The translations under genes were made by a program, and so were the position numbers. Positions 1 to 13,444 of a stretch of 64,000 nt of DNA are shown in pieces. The notes under the pieces were generated by a model, which did not search any database, had not been told where the DNA came from, and worked only from the letters and a program-made list of their open reading frames with translations. The stretch is from Micropterus salmoides (Eukaryota; Chordata; Actinopteri; Centrarchiformes; Centrarchidae), in NCBI RefSeq assembly GCF_014851395.1, contig NW_024041150.1, positions 248,001-312,000 of the forward strand, written 5' to 3'. Within the stretch, counting starts at the first letter, position 1. The number at the start of each line of letters is the position of its first letter.

Positions 1-3000
1 TCATATCCTGTTTGTATAAATGTATACAGACACACAATTAAGCAACTCATTCATGCTGTTGTGATTTTTAGGTCACAACCCAGCATTTGTGATCGCACAC
101 CTGTAAACCTAATCTTTTTCACATTAAAAGCGAGAAAGGGAAGGCTACAACACTACTTCTTCTGGGGGAATTGTCAACACATGAAATATGAAAACAGCAT
201 TTTATGATCTGACGGCAGGATGACAAAATTTGCCTGTGCCTTCCAAAACTGTTAAGAAGCACTGTTGGAAAAATGACTCTGTTTTATGATGTGACAACTT
301 TATGGTTAAGCATTAGGGAAGGATTGTGGGTTGGGTTTACTTTGCTAAAATCAGGAGAAAAAACACAATGTCGACTATTTGGAAATGGGAAGCGATGTTA
401 GTCTGATGTTTTGTTGGCCTATTCATCCAGCAGGCTTTTCGCTCTATATTCCCCTCACCTGACCTTCTCTTTGCCGTCATAATTACTAAGGCTTCTAAAG
501 GGGTTTGTCACAACATAAACATTTTTCAGGCACTTGCTTGAGTCTACATTCTGACAGCTCATCCAGTAAATCTGAGGCTGAAGTTCTGAATACTCAAAAT
601 AAATTCAACCTAACTTAACTCAACTTAAGTCAAAATCTAAGTTCATCACATTTCCCATCACATATATTACATAAAATGAATTTCTGTCAAAATGAAAATA
701 TGAATTAAAGGGGTTGGATCCAGACAAGACCCTACTCTATCCCTATCTTCGAATTCAGCCATGTGCCGAGATGTAAGATGAGTGTGCGTTCATGCACCTC
801 TCTCTACCTGCTGTATTTCAGAGGAAAGGTGCACCGGCTGTTAACCACCCATGAATACAGATGAGCAGCTTGCTGTGTTGTGGCTAGGGGGTCGTGATGA
901 GGCTCAGCAGAGAACTAACTCACCACATAATGAGTGATCCTTATCAGCCCAGCAAGAGCCACACAAGTTTATATGAAAGGCTAAACACACGCACAGCCTT
1001 CTCTCTGTGTCCATATAACCCTCTCTCTGACACAGACACACTAGGAATACCCTTCTAATCTCACAGGTGCCTACAGAAACACAAACAAAATTATGTCTAT
1101 CACTGCGAAGGTTTATATAAACCATCAATGTGGGACAATGTCTGGAGGAAGTTGAATCTGAATCACATAAAGAACACAGTCCCCAACAGGGAAGCCAAGG
1201 TTGAGAAAACATATATCGATAATTTAAAAAACACATCACAGCTGCATCATATTCAGGTGAAGACATAAAAAGAGAGGCAAGCACATTCAAAACTCCAATA
1301 CAATCTTTTTACTTTTAATTCTATTAATCACTGTGTTTGCTTCTTAATGATACATTAACAGCCTCTTGTCATCTGTGAAATTTATAGTGACAGGTGATTC
1401 AAATCAATCACAGTAACAGACTGGGCAAACAACATAAACATAGAAATTTAAAACAGAGCCCATATAGATGGCTCTCACAGCCAAGAACAGTTTTAAACAC
1501 AAATGTGTTCATACTGTAGGAGAAGGTAAATATAAGATTAAAAAGAGTAAAACAGTAGAAAAGCATCTGGATACTTGTATTACAGCTTATTTAGCAACTG
1601 GTTACACAAATTTGTCTGCACTGAGCTTGCTTCTGCTTTTAAAACTCTTCACACAGTTCTCTTTACCTGCAGCTCAGCACAACGGTTAATCTCACATCCA
1701 AAATGCGCTTAACGCAACCAAAACACTCGCATCTCAGAATGAACTCTTGCACCAGAACACCAGACAACATTTGTCTCCCTACAGCAACGTAGTCACTCAT
1801 AATGTTCTACAACAACAAACGGAAGAATTATGTGTATCACTAATGACTTTTGAAGTAGCTTTTATTTGATTTTACTTTTACTATCTGTTTGTTACAACAA
1901 AACACTGGGATCTCTTTGCAGAATAGATTGCTCTATGTTCCAGTATTTTTTTTACAGAAATTAATCAGAAATGACACAATAGGCTTCAATACGCTTTTAT
2001 TTCCCTAAACTTAATTGTGGACGGTCCATTTAAATCCTAATGTCTTTTTGTTAAATCTCACGTATATGTCCTGGGTAGATGTGTGTGCTGAAAAAAAATC
2101 TGTTGTTTGTACACAGCCCTGGCTCTGTAAATGCGAAACAAACAAAGTGGCTTTGACCGCGCCGCACAATATTGTTCCAGCTAATCCAGTCATGATTTGT
2201 ATGTTAAGTAACGTTAAATGACTTGCCCACGGACATTCAGCTTATGTTCCAGTTTACCATGATATGCTGTTGTGATGTTAGCTATAGCAGCAGGAGAGTT
2301 GTGAGTATCTGGAGCTGGTGTGCTGACTCTGCCTCTCTGCTAATTTCACCCTCACACTCAGTCATGCTGATATCCTGAGACACCTTTTCACCTCAACCAG
2401 AAATATGGTCATGTTTTAATATCGCGAGATCTCGTGGTACAAGAAGACATAATTATGACTGGGATTTGCAGCTACAGTTTCTTTAGTTCTCAACACTAGT
2501 TTTAACTAAAGTGACCTTTTGGTTAGATGTATTAAATTACAGTAATGATTTATGTAACTGTCAGTCATTCCCTTAACTCTAATTGATTTTTCATAGATGA
2601 CATTTCGTATTTTTAGCTTTGCAGACTGCTTTAACCATAAATTTTTCTTATGGAAAAAAACACTTTGACAATATTTCAGTCCTACTCACTATTGAAGGAT
2701 TTGAACTGACAAGCCAAATGCATGAATGATTCTTTGATGTCCATTATGTGGACAAAAGTCCAGACTATAGATTATCTTTCTAATCAGATTTTTCATCACA
2801 AAATAATGACAACCACATTGACACAGTAATGTTTCATTGACATAGACAACAACATAATTCATCCTATTGTGAACTGTCAGTTTACTGAAATGAGCTGAAA
2901 TAATCAAGTAAAAATCCTAATATAATCAACTGCTTCACTTTAGTGGAAATTTGGAAAGTGAAACTGGTGTCAAGAATGAAATGAAATTGAATTTTTAAAC

Positions 3001-4732
3001 ACATTCACTTTTTACCTTGAGGCCTTAGTAGACTTAAGCACTTCATACAGTTCTGATTAATGCACTTTCAAAATGACAACTTCTAGTTATTGGAATTTCA
3101 AACTAATAAATGTCTAAATTTCACCAAGTGTAAGATTTTCCTCCACGTGTGATTTTAGGTCACCAACTACTACTTTTGATGTGAATATCAAATGCCAACT
3201 ACTTGACTATTGAATCTATTTTTTTATGACCTTATATGGCATTTTCTTGAATTTCAGCAGTCCGAGACCCAAACTGAGCAAATTTAGTTTCACACTGGGA
3301 CTGAAGCTCATTCAAATGTTCTCATACTTGCATCATGAGAGGATCCAAACTGAATAAACTCCATTTTCCACCTTGGAGGCCAGTTTTATTGAAATGCATT
3401 CGTTTTCTTGTCGTGTGGGTAACCAGAGTGAGTGAATATAGTCTGTCGTCCCTTGGGATGCTTCTTCAAACGGAGTAGCAACTCTTGTCACATGGAAATC
3501 TAATCTGAGAAAATTTTCTGAAATTAAGTGAAGGTAACCTACCTAACCCTCATGGATTACTTGTGGTTTAAATCAAGCAGCATAGCCTGAGGAACGTAAG
3601 ACTGATAAAGTAAGTTGTCACACCTTATTGCATGTTTCTTATCTACAGTGCACCACTTCACACAGTTCTTCAGACTGTCTCTGTATATCAGTTCATGGTA
3701 TTTGCTTGTGGAAGCATTCCAGCCCAACCAACAGTTTGAAATAAAAAGAGAACTTTAAATTATTATTCTTTCTTCAGTAATTAGTCTTTTAATTTCACAA
3801 ACTGTACATCCCAAGTTAATTATTGTGTAGTATTTACTCTATTTAATCCCTGGCAACATGTATTCTAATCAAAACGTCATGCCATTAAGGCTTTCACTGT
3901 ACTGAATTGAACAAAGAGTGAAACACTCTAAACGTAGCTACACAAAACAACAAAGGAGGAGGACAATCTTTTGGATTGTTGGGCTTTTGTAATCGTATTT
4001 CATTAATATGTTTTATTACTATACTTTAACACTTTGAAAATAAACAAACTTGGACTTAGCGTGGAAAATGAGAAGAAATAGTGACAACATAGTTCTGGAT
4101 TAGTGGAGAGACACCTAAAGCTGATACATAATTTTGAGGATTAATGTTTTTGTTGTTGGGCAGCTCTCATATTCCATGGATGAAAAAATATTATAAAACA
4201 TTAGTATTTTAATCATAGGCAGCAGCATATGCTCAAAAGTACATGCAGTTAAAGTTACTGTTAATCTTAAATTTTCAGGGTATACAGATGGAAAGCTGGT
4301 GAATGTTCGATCCTTTTATGCTCACCATGTCATCATCAATGTCTGATCCCTAATGTACACAATGTTAAAGACAATTACCAGTTCCTGGCAATTACTAGTT
4401 CCAATCAGAAAAAAAAAATGCATGCCTCACACTGTTCTGCTATAATATATCTCATAAGCTTTGTATTGAAAGATGCAAGAAAAGAGTTTCTGAAAACAAA
4501 CAAAATGGCTATCCAGTATGGATGTTGTGTGGTTATCTGAGACTGTCCCCCTAGTAAAAACGACTGAATCAGTCATTTCAGCAAGTACCCCCAAAAGACA
4601 CTGGTTCATGTTCAAGTGACAAAGACCTCTAGTGGCTAGGAATTATGACTCATATCTAAGAAGTCTACATCTGGCTTTAACAAGGGAACAGCTGTGTGTT
4701 CTTGTTTTCTACTGTGAGTAAATCAGAATTTC
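1..4732. other. Unique AT-rich DNA, no gene seen
   Basis: I see no recognisable protein, RNA gene or full mobile element here. Frames longer than 60 codons occur on both strands (for example 904-1290 on minus), but they lack protein-like composition, convincing splice signals or family motifs. The segment has short homopolymer runs and a CTTAA-like low-complexity patch near 600-640. It is best read as intron or intergenic DNA. Confidence 0.6.
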
Positions 4733-4824
4733 TTTTAACCATGACCACAAACATTCTGGAACTGCATGTTTATTATTGTAACCATGAAAACGTTTGATGG
4801 GGTGGTACTTGCCCGTGAAATTAT

Positions 4825-4996
4825 TTTAATTCAAACCATGATCTTTCCCTAAACCTAACCACATTTATACGCGCCTAAACCTAATCAAGATGTAGCCATA
4901 GCATTGTCACATCATAAAATGGATTTATTTTTCAGCAGAGACAGCAGTTTGGTTGTTGTCCTGCAGATAGGGGCCTCTGATCAGAAAACGTGCCAT
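4825..4996 (+). repeat. Dispersed repeat, copy 1 of 3 in window
   Basis: The segment has a run of CCTAAACCTAACC-like words and ends with a block close to TTGTCCTGCAGATAGGGG followed by GATCAGAAAACG. The same closing block recurs near 20517-20550 and 55140-55165, each preceded by similar 'ccctaa..ctgaacca' text. I infer an old interspersed family with diverged copies. No coding capacity, inverted ends or target duplication was seen. Confidence 0.5.
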
Positions 4997-4999
4997 TAT

Positions 5000-7500
5000 A
5001 AAGGGAAGTTATAAACTAACAAGTTATTCACTGACAATTACGCAAAATGCAGTGCAGTACAAAGATGCTGTACTCATAACTTCTCACCCTCACTGGTCAC
5101 CAGAGTGGCTATGCTCCAGTGAACACTGCACTATACAAATTTAGGTTATACATGTGTTTTTTTTCCCACTAGGTACCACAATACTGTTGTCAGATTGAAA
5201 CCATCAGTATGTTTACTGGGTTCATTTGGCGGTAATGCTCTGTCTTGGTGCAAGTCGCCATTAAAAAGAAGAAGAAGCGGTCAAATGTTGCAATAATCAT
5301 TTATGGTAAGTCCAACAACACTACCCTGTCGAAATGCGCGTACTACGCAAGTAAGTACATAGTGTACAAGGTGTACTACATGGAAGTATCCTAACGGAAG
5401 TATTGGAATTGAGACACTGCACAGGACTCAGCCTCAATAACAAAATATAGAAGGCAAGATTAAGCATGTTTTGATCATAAAATGTATAAATCATGGATGT
5501 AATCTCCATAAAGTCACCATAATTGTGATGCTCAGTGTGGTGGCTCCTGCCATTTTGGCAGTGCCTGACTCCAGCTAAGTCCAAAATCCTAATCCAAAGA
5601 TGGGCAAAGATCAAGAGCAGAAAGCTAGCGGCTATCCACCTGTGATGGCATATACCTGTCACTCAACATAGCCACATCCTTAATTATGCACAACTTTAAG
5701 CCTTATTATAATTTAAACAGCCATGAACAGGGAAATGAGCTAGAGACACTTTTTCTGTAAACATGTTTATTTCTGCTGGTAAGTTGGGCACTTTAACATG
5801 GGGGTCTATGGGGACTGACTCACTTTTGGAGCCGGCTTCAGGTGGCAATTCGAGGAACGTTAAATGGATAAGGGCTGGAACTAATGATTATCATCATTAT
5901 GGATTAATCTAGGATATTTTCTGATTAAGTGATAATTTTTTGTCAATAACATGTCAGGAAATAGTGAACAGTTCCATTAACATGTTCCCAGAGCTCAAGG
6001 GGATTTCTTCAAAGAGCCTGTTATGCCTGACTAACTGACCAAATAGAAATAATTTGCAAAGAAGAGAAGCTAGATCAAGCTCCTGGTACCTTACTACTTG
6101 GATGAAATAAACAGACATTTCTAGTTTGTGTTACTGTTTTCCAACCCTGGATCAGCATCCTCTGACCTTCTGGTGTTCATTTTAGTGCTTGAATCAGGTA
6201 TCACTTTACATCTGGAATACACAGCGAGTGCTATTCTTCCAGTAACTGGTAAGATGGGAAAAACAGCAGTATTGTGGGTTTTACTATCTCTACTTTGAAT
6301 ACTATTAACCGTACTAATATTGGTGGTGTTTACCACCCTCATGCCCTTTTATCTTAATCATTTACACAAATGGGAATTAATCAGTTTTAAGTATGGACAA
6401 GGCTACAGAAATCACTGTGTTCCTCACAGAGGTGCCACATCAGTATATCTCAGTTCATCACAGGATGTGGTAAGTCCAGGTTTTCCCAGGCTTTTAAAAC
6501 TGGCTTAGCTGGTAACATGGACTGGTTTGTATGTGGGGATAAGAGTAATATATCAGGTTAGGAAGCTGTATGTAAATGCAGTAGAAAGACACCATGTGTT
6601 AAGAAAATAATTGCCTCTTTAAAACTAGCTTGGTTCCAGACCTCTTTTTTGACTGGAAATTCAAAATATCTGGTGTTGTGCTGACGAAAACAGCCAATAT
6701 GAGTTTTGTAAGTGGGATAGGGAATGCTCAGGACATGTTCCTGCGGTAGCGCCAGAATCCATTCCAAACAATAATGACAAGTGAGAATGAATGACACCGA
6801 TGTTCCCGAACAAGCTGATAAGATTCGACCTACAGAAATTACAACCCTAAGCAATATTTTTCCTTGATCAACACAACAAATGCTCAAACTTCTACCGCAG
6901 TTTCTGTGCCGACATTGACAGGGTGGATACATGAGTCGCTACAGATTGGTAGGAATTGGTTGGAATAAAATAAACCAATCTCCTGAACAAAAACACAATG
7001 TCTGAATAATAATGTGCAAAGCAAGGCAATTCAGTCACATTGTGGCGCTACTTTAAATCAAACAACAACAAAAAAACAAATCAAATCATAAAATGTGATG
7101 AGCATTTAGATGCTCAGTATGTATGGATAATGTTTTCTCCCTTTTTACTGGAACTGTGTTCAAAGTATATGTGTATATTTGTGTATATCTGTAACCCATT
7201 GTAAATAGTAGAGTATTAAAGAGTTCATTAAGTAAATCTGAGATTAAAAGTAATTTCATATTGATAACCAAGGTAAAAATATGGTGATGTGTTTTTGTTA
7301 TAATTGTTGTATGTTACACATATGTTGTATGATAAATAACTAAAAAGGATAATGTTTTAAAAACATGTTATGAGGAGTTCATGGGTTGTATATATGCAAC
7401 TGGTAAATCTGTGGTAATTGTGCTGGAGTCTAATAGTGAGTTTTCATTGGTTGATGCCAGTGGGCATGAGAGAAGTGCAGGATCAGGTAGTGAGCAGGTG
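5000..7500. other. Unique DNA with weak repeat-like patches
   Basis: No supported gene. Around 5230-5280 a short stretch ends in a GAAGAAGAAG run, and 5330-5420 is rich in 'tactacgcaagtaagtac'-like words that resemble common fish interspersed repeats, but I could not define ends. A possible 40-nt exon at 6431-6470 (acceptor CTCACAG, donor GTAAGT) is too short to support. The rest is featureless AT-rich sequence. Confidence 0.45.
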
Positions 7501-7516
7501 CGGGAGGGGCGAGCGT

Positions 7517-7556
7517 GAGTGAGTGAGTGAGTGAGTGAGTGAGTGAGTGAGTGAGT
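7517..7556 (+). repeat. (GAGT)10 microsatellite
   Basis: Ten uninterrupted GAGT units. A CCAAT-like ATTGG lies about 65 bases upstream, and a GC-richer 200 bases follow, ending in CCAG|GTACTC at about 7796. A non-coding first exon is conceivable but not supported. Confidence 0.95.
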
Positions 7557-7569
7557 TCGTAATCAAGTG

Positions 7570-9025
7570 GACTTACACGTTTTCAATGAGCAAACGCTGA
7601 GGAAAACCAGATAGCGCTCTGAGCTACCAGGCTGCTCAGAGTTCCTCTGGCCATGTGGGAAAGAGGACACAGAAGGCTCATCTCTCTTGTTCCTGAGGAG
7701 TCTGTCCCCGCTCATGGGCATCGACATTTTGCTCCAGTAGACAGTGACTGACGGTAGACACATCACAAAAACTCACAGAACTGCACCAGATACCAGGTAC
7801 TCTTTTACTTTATTTTCCTGCTCATTAACTGAGTGAAACAACCATTTGGTTTTGGGTCTCAACGTACACGAGCCACGCATGAGGCCTGCAGTGTTGTTTC
7901 AAGTGGTTTTGCCGGCTGTATGTGTGAGTTTTATAGTGTGGGCTCACTGATATTTGTTACAGTTAAAGTGCATTTGTGGTGAACTGTGTATTGTTATCTT
8001 GCCACTGAACTACTGAATTACCTCAGATCTTGTGTGAAAGGAGGGAAACTTGAAATTTGATTTATTGTATATTGAACCAATTGTTTATTTTGCATTTATT
8101 TAATTTAATATTTTTCCAAAGAATAAGAGAACTTCTTTAATCATATACCAGAGTGGTGTTTTATTTGAAAGCCAGTTATCATATTTGAGTTTCACATTTT
8201 GACTACAAGGGAAGCTAAGATAGTTGACTCTGGGTTTCAGTGTTGACATTAAGAAACTATATTCTAAAAGAACTCAGGGCCCTGCCCAAACTTACTTTCT
8301 GGAGGGTAGGAGCGCTACATATCTTTTCACCTTTCCAGTGTTCTCATAATTATGGATGTACTTTACTTTCAACCTCCCAGTATTTTGTTTATGATCTTAG
8401 CAATTTACAAACTAAGCCTCCCTTGGTTTAGCCATTACAATAATGCTCAATTTGGATCAGAATTTCACACATTTTATATTACGAATTGCTGTAAATATAT
8501 GTTTAATTTCACTGAGAAATACTGTTTTAAAAGGGCATGTTTTCTCTAAATCACTTTTGGCATTTATTAGTATTTTCCTCTTGGCCTTTTGTCTCAGCAG
8601 TAAGGTAAGTGATAAATGGAATGACATAATGAAGAAACACTACCCTTCATATTAAAGTAAAGAAACAAATAAAGTTAATTATAGGCAAATAGTTTTGATG
8701 TAGGACCAAGAAAAGGTTGTGTTTGTTATTCACTCTTCCCCCAAAATAACTACTTTAAAAGACGAGTTTAGATTTAAGAATAGATCACATGGATTTTAAA
8801 TCATATTTATCCCAGAGATGGTGCTGTTTCCTTTGGTCTCGGGGTTGGTCCACTGACTTTGTCATGTCAGCTGACATGACACACTCAACCCACCTGACTC
8901 TGTCTCCACTCTGTTTTCTCTGTTAGTCTTTGTATGCTGAGTATGTAGGTCACAGCGAGAGTTAGAGAAATTCTTGACATATGATTCAAAAAGGTAGATT
9001 CAAAGGATACAGCGTATTGGGAATC
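7570..9025. other. No gene recognised
   Basis: Mostly AT-rich sequence. A good splice-donor string (AAG|GTAAGTG) occurs near 8604 after a pyrimidine-rich stretch, but no adjacent frame looks like protein. Short frames around 8240-8655 are hydrophobic by base composition only. Confidence 0.5.
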
Positions 9026-9027
9026 CT

Positions 9028-9029
<2 letters not shown>

Positions 9030-9089
<60 letters not shown>

Positions 9090-9092
9090 CAC
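9030..9092 (+). repeat. (CA)n microsatellite, interrupted
   Basis: About thirty CA units with one AA interruption near 9074, then a C-rich tail. It is likely length-polymorphic. Confidence 0.97.
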
Positions 9093-9496
9093 CCCACCCT
9101 CAGTCTCTGTGTTGATACGTTTGGCATTGCCAGAAATTAGTTAGCAAGATTGTTTTTCTTCATATTTTGTATTTATGATGACATCATTGTATGTTTTTCT
9201 ATTATTTTTTATTATAATTCAAAGGGCTTGACTTCATCATAAATATATGATAAGTGGGCGGGAGGTCAGTACAAAGACTGTATACTGTACTACACATATA
9301 CAACTTATATGTAGTCATCCTTTCAATCCAAACCCCAGAAAAGCTGGGGAGACACATGAACCATTTACAGTTTCAAATTTTTGGGATGTAATTGGAAGAA
9401 TAGAGGAGATTGCACACTTGTCTTTTTCATCCATGTTTTTTCTTGATTCTTATGTTTGATGTTACACTTTTTTTTTTACTGAATCTAAGTCCAAGC

Positions 9497-10505
9497 CCAG
9501 GTAGGTAGGTAGGTACATTTATTGTCACTACATATATATAGGTTATATAATGAAATTGAGCTGAAATTGTGACTTCCTTCTGCTACATAGGAGACAATAT
9601 CCATTAATACAGTAGCAGTTATAAAAGTGGTAAACAGTGATCAGTGGAGCAGTGCTGAGGATGAATTTGAGTTTAAGAGCCTGACAGCTTGGGGGAAAAA
9701 GCTGCTTTGCAGTCTGGTGGTGCTGCAGCTGAAACTTCTACATCTCTTCCCAGAAGGCAGCAGGGTGAACAGGCTGTGGCTGGGTGGGTACTGTCCTTTA
9801 GTATCCTTTGGGCTCTGCGTAGGCACCTCACCTCACCGATATCACTGATGCTCAGGAGATGGGTACCATTGATCTTCTGAGCAGTTTTAATCACCCGCTG
9901 CAGAGCACTCCGGTCCTGGGCCAGTTTGTTATGTTTCCAGTCAAAATGCTTTCTATAGCTCCTCTGTAAAAGCTGACAAGAATTTGGCACAGGAATTTGG
10001 CCTTCTTAAGCTTCCTCAGGAAATATAGGTGTTTTTGAGCTTTCTTCGCCAGCTGGAGAAGTGAGATGACCATGAGAGGTTCTCTGTGATGCTGATTCCC
10101 AGGAACCTGAAACTGTTCACCTGCTCCACCTCAGCTCCACTGATGTAAACAGGAGTGTGTGTCTTTATCTCCTGTTTCCTGAAATCAATAATCAGCTCCT
10201 TAGTTTTGCTGACATTGAGCAATAGGTTGTTCTTTGAGCACCACTCTGCCAATTTCTTAACCCCTAGTTGCTCCAGAGGCGTGCAACCTCTGATATATAT
10301 AGCAATTGTAAGTCGCTTTGGATAAAAGCGTCAGCTAAATGAATAAATGTAAATGTCATATGAAGTCTCATCGTTGTTTGATCCGTCCGATGATGGTGGT
10401 GTCGTCTGTAAACTTCACAACAGAGTTCTCTTCATGTCGGGGCCGGGTGGGTGTACAGCGTGAACAGGAGGGAGCTGAGCACTAGAGTGGAGGAGAGACA
10501 CAGTG
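9497..10505 (-). mobile_element. Rex1/CR1-like LINE, 5'-truncated, with nested SINE
   Basis: This minus-strand non-LTR retrotransposon remnant holds the back half of reverse transcriptase and the C-terminal tail. Reading the minus strand, the palm motif is FTDDTT around 10397-10416, where the family usually has F/YADD. After the SINE insertion come NNLLLNVSKTKELIIDFRK and FRFLGISITENLSWSSH (10016-10252), then KKAQKHLYFLRKLKKA and ALQRVIKTAQKINGTHL in other frames, and a SGKRCRSF-type C-terminus near 9700-9770. Two or more frameshifts separate these blocks, so it is dead. The 3' end on minus is a GGTA-type tetranucleotide tail (9500-9514), as fish Rex1 elements often show. The N-terminal endonuclease is missing through 5' truncation. 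The clade is inferred from the motif string; another CR1-group LINE is possible. Confidence 0.85.
10256..10355 (+). mobile_element. tRNA-derived SINE, 5'-truncated, inside the LINE
   Basis: The segment starts in the SINE body (CCCCTAGTTGCTCCAGAGGC) and ends with the tail AAGTCGCTTTGGATAAAAGC and a short AATAAATGTAAATG end. The same body occurs in copies at 41859-42040 and 57762-57904. The tRNA-like head is absent here. It interrupts the LINE reverse transcriptase, because LINE text continues on both sides, so the SINE is the younger insertion. Confidence 0.8.
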
Positions 10506-10509
10506 GGAC

Positions 10510-13015
10510 GTAGGAAAAAGCTAATGACTTAAAGTGCCATTGAAGAAAAGGAATGCATAATTAATTTTACTTTTACACCAGCAATTAGTGTTAGAGTAGA
10601 CATTCATTTAAAACATTTCTCATATTGAGAAAAGGCAAGATTTCTGAAGAAAATATGAGTGTTCTCTCTTTAGCTGAAAAACAGACGTTTGATACAAATT
10701 ACAAAACCTTACAATTATCCATTAACCAGCTCCAATTTTAAGTCTGTGTCTTTGTAAGGGTTAGTGGTTATGTATAGCAAACAGCATGCATTTTAGGGCT
10801 TGAGCCCCATACCTTTTGGTTGGAAGCACTCTTTTTTTCGTTCCACATATTGTGTATAAATGTCACACTTAAAATTCACTGAAATAAAGTAAATGAGTAA
10901 ATAAATTGCAGTAGTGATTTTGTACACGGCCTTGGAAAATGACAGCCTTAATTCAGACAAATAAGGGCCCAGAATGTATAACTTAGATCCTAATTGTGAG
11001 TGGCAACAGGAGTTTTGAGTCCCTGTCAATAAAAAAAGTCTGCAGCTGTCACCTGTGTGCGTTAGATTTTTACATTTAAATTAGGCTTGTGGGAAGATAA
11101 CATTTCTGTGAACTGTGAAAATTGTGATACATTTCTTGTCTTGTCACAGCCTTTCCTTCTAATAACATCCTCTGACTTAGGTTGAGTCAAAAAGAAAGAG
11201 AAAAAGAGTAAAAGTTAAATATCTCAAAAACTATGAACTAAGGATAAGATACACAGAAGCTGACATGTTCTCCAGAAGCAGATCACTTTTGAAAGCGGGT
11301 GGAAGTGTGCTTTACTGAATATAGCACACTAATTATATGAAATTACATTCAGTTATCAGGACTAATCTTATTCTTAATGGGTTACTGGGCAGATAAAATA
11401 GTATATACAAGGAGATAAAATATCCCTAATGTTAACACTTTGTTCACTACTCCTTCCCTTTTTCTCTGCTCTGTCACACATTTTATTTTTACCTTTATTT
11501 AGTTTTAATATCAATGGAAATTTCACCCATAGTGGCCCTATGTGCACTCAAAATGAGGTCTGCAGAAAATGATGACCTTTGTGAAACCCACTTAAATTTT
11601 TGAACAATCACTTCCCTGTTATTTTTAGCATAGTGATATTATTAAGCCCCAAGAAATGTCACAGCCAGGATCATAAAATACAGGGTGAATCATGTGAAAT
11701 TGTTTCTTTGCGCACCATCGTTGTGTGAACATTGCATTTTTGATTCAAAAAAAGTCACGTGAGACTAATTCAAGCAGAGAGGTGACATCTAAACAATATT
11801 CAGAACATTTGTGGAGTTTTTAATGTAGGTCTTTCTTTATGCATCAAGCATCCCATCATTCCAAGAACAATAGTTTAAACAAAACTCTCACTGTGTGGCA
11901 TCATGTTGCAATAAAAAGTATGAATTTGGCTTCCAAACAGTTTTAATGCTTGTGATAAATGAAGAGGGGGTAATAAGGACAGTGCATGTATGTGTTTTGA
12001 GTATCCCTGACTATATATATATATATTTTTAAGTTAGTTTATTATCAAATAGCCTCAATACTGGATATTGGATATTTATACTGTCAGTTTCCTATGAACT
12101 TATCTAAGAGTAGTTCTTGTATTATTCACGTTGAAGGGCAAGAAAAGCATTTTTCTTGATGATTAACCCCACTGCACTCTTTCTGTCTCTTTCTTTCAAT
12201 CTCCCTCGCTCACTCTCTGACAAATCTATTATAATGTGTATTTACTGTGTGTTCTAGTGCATCCATGTAGTAATATTTGGAGCCTCCTCCTTCTACAGTA
12301 TGTGTTCAGGGCAATGTCTTAAACATGTAGAAGCTTTAAAGAAGCTTAAACAGAAATAAATTATTGAAGAAAATCCTGATCTCAAAGCTAATTATTGGGT
12401 TGACAACCAAAGTTCTAACAGACCATCACCCTGAAACCTGACTTTTTAAAATTGAGTTAAATCGTAATCCTTACTATTTAATGAGGAGGCACACCCACCC
12501 CTTATTAAATTCATTATTAAATAATACTAATGATATAAATAACTGAACTCTATATACAACTCCATTACTTCACATTGTGTCAGATATATATCCTCCACTA
12601 CTACGTCTTTACACACAGCAATTCAGTGCACTGTGAGCAGCTCTACAATGAAATTTGTATATAGAGCGTAATACAGTTTACCCATTTTAAAACTCATTTA
12701 AATACATAAAATTTTTTGTGTGATTCCATGAATTACTATAGATGATACTACTGAAAAGCCCAAAACAAATCCAAGCTGCAATCAGTCTGTGAGTCAAGAT
12801 TTGAGAGCATTAAAGACCGATTCACAATCACAGGACAAGATTTGAACAATAGCTTTGAGAATGTGAAAGCACACATCCATATTTCATTGTAAGGATCACA
12901 TTTATTTTAATATTTGATAATGCTGAGGGTTAGACTTAGAAGAACAACAGAGGTTTTGAGCTCTGAAACTCCCTTTTAGCGGTTTTGCAATATTTTCAGT
13001 TCAAAACTTGGTGCT
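10510..13015. other. Unique AT-rich DNA, no gene seen
   Basis: No motif, splice pair or mobile-element end could be supported. It holds a short (TA)n at about 12012-12027 and a pyrimidine-rich patch at 12176-12215. The 78-codon minus frame at 10793-11029 has no recognisable features. Confidence 0.55.
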
Positions 13016-13034
13016 TTACTATTATTGAACTACA

Positions 13035-13436
13035 ATTGCTTGAGCCACAATTATTACTAGTTCTATTATTAATATAATTAATATTACAGTACCATTATTC
13101 ATTTCCTGTACCGATGCTACTTTTACTGGTTGTATTTTCTGTGTGGATATTGTGTTACCACCCCCCACCCTCTCTCTCTCTCTCACTTCCAGCCAATCGA
13201 GGAAGATGTCCACCCACCGTCAGTCATGGTTCTGCTCTAGGTTTCTGCCTCTTAAAATGAAGGTTTTTCTTGCCTGCGTTGCCAAGTGCTTGCTCATGGA
13301 GGGAATGGTTGGATCTTTGTAAATCACATTAAACATAGTACAGACCTGCTCTATATGAAAAGTGCAATGAGATGACTTTTTTTTATGAAATAGTGCTTTA
13401 TAAATAAAACTGAATTGAATTGAATTGAATTGAATT
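13035..13436 (+). repeat. LINE-3'-end-like repeat with (TTGAA)n tail, copy 1
   Basis: The order is an ATTATTA-rich head, a GTATTTTCTGTGTGGATATT block, a CT-rich tract, text like 'ggttctgctctaggtttctgcctcttaaaatgaaggtttttctt', a TAGTGCTTTATAAATAAAAC block, and a terminal (TTGAA)n at 13410-13436. This order is widespread in teleost genomes and its simple tail suggests a LINE 3' end or a LINE-mobilised repeat. A shorter second copy lies at 20765-20978 and shares both the head and the tail. No coding sequence remains. Confidence 0.7.
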
Positions 13437-13444
13437 ATTAAATA

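Noticed and set aside
904..1290. 128-codon minus frame
   Set aside because: Cys/Leu-rich mix without motif. No splice signals or conservation evidence available.
6431..6470. Possible 40-nt micro-exon (CTCACAG acceptor, GTAAGT donor)
   Set aside because: Too short to judge from sequence. Such pairs occur by chance at this density.
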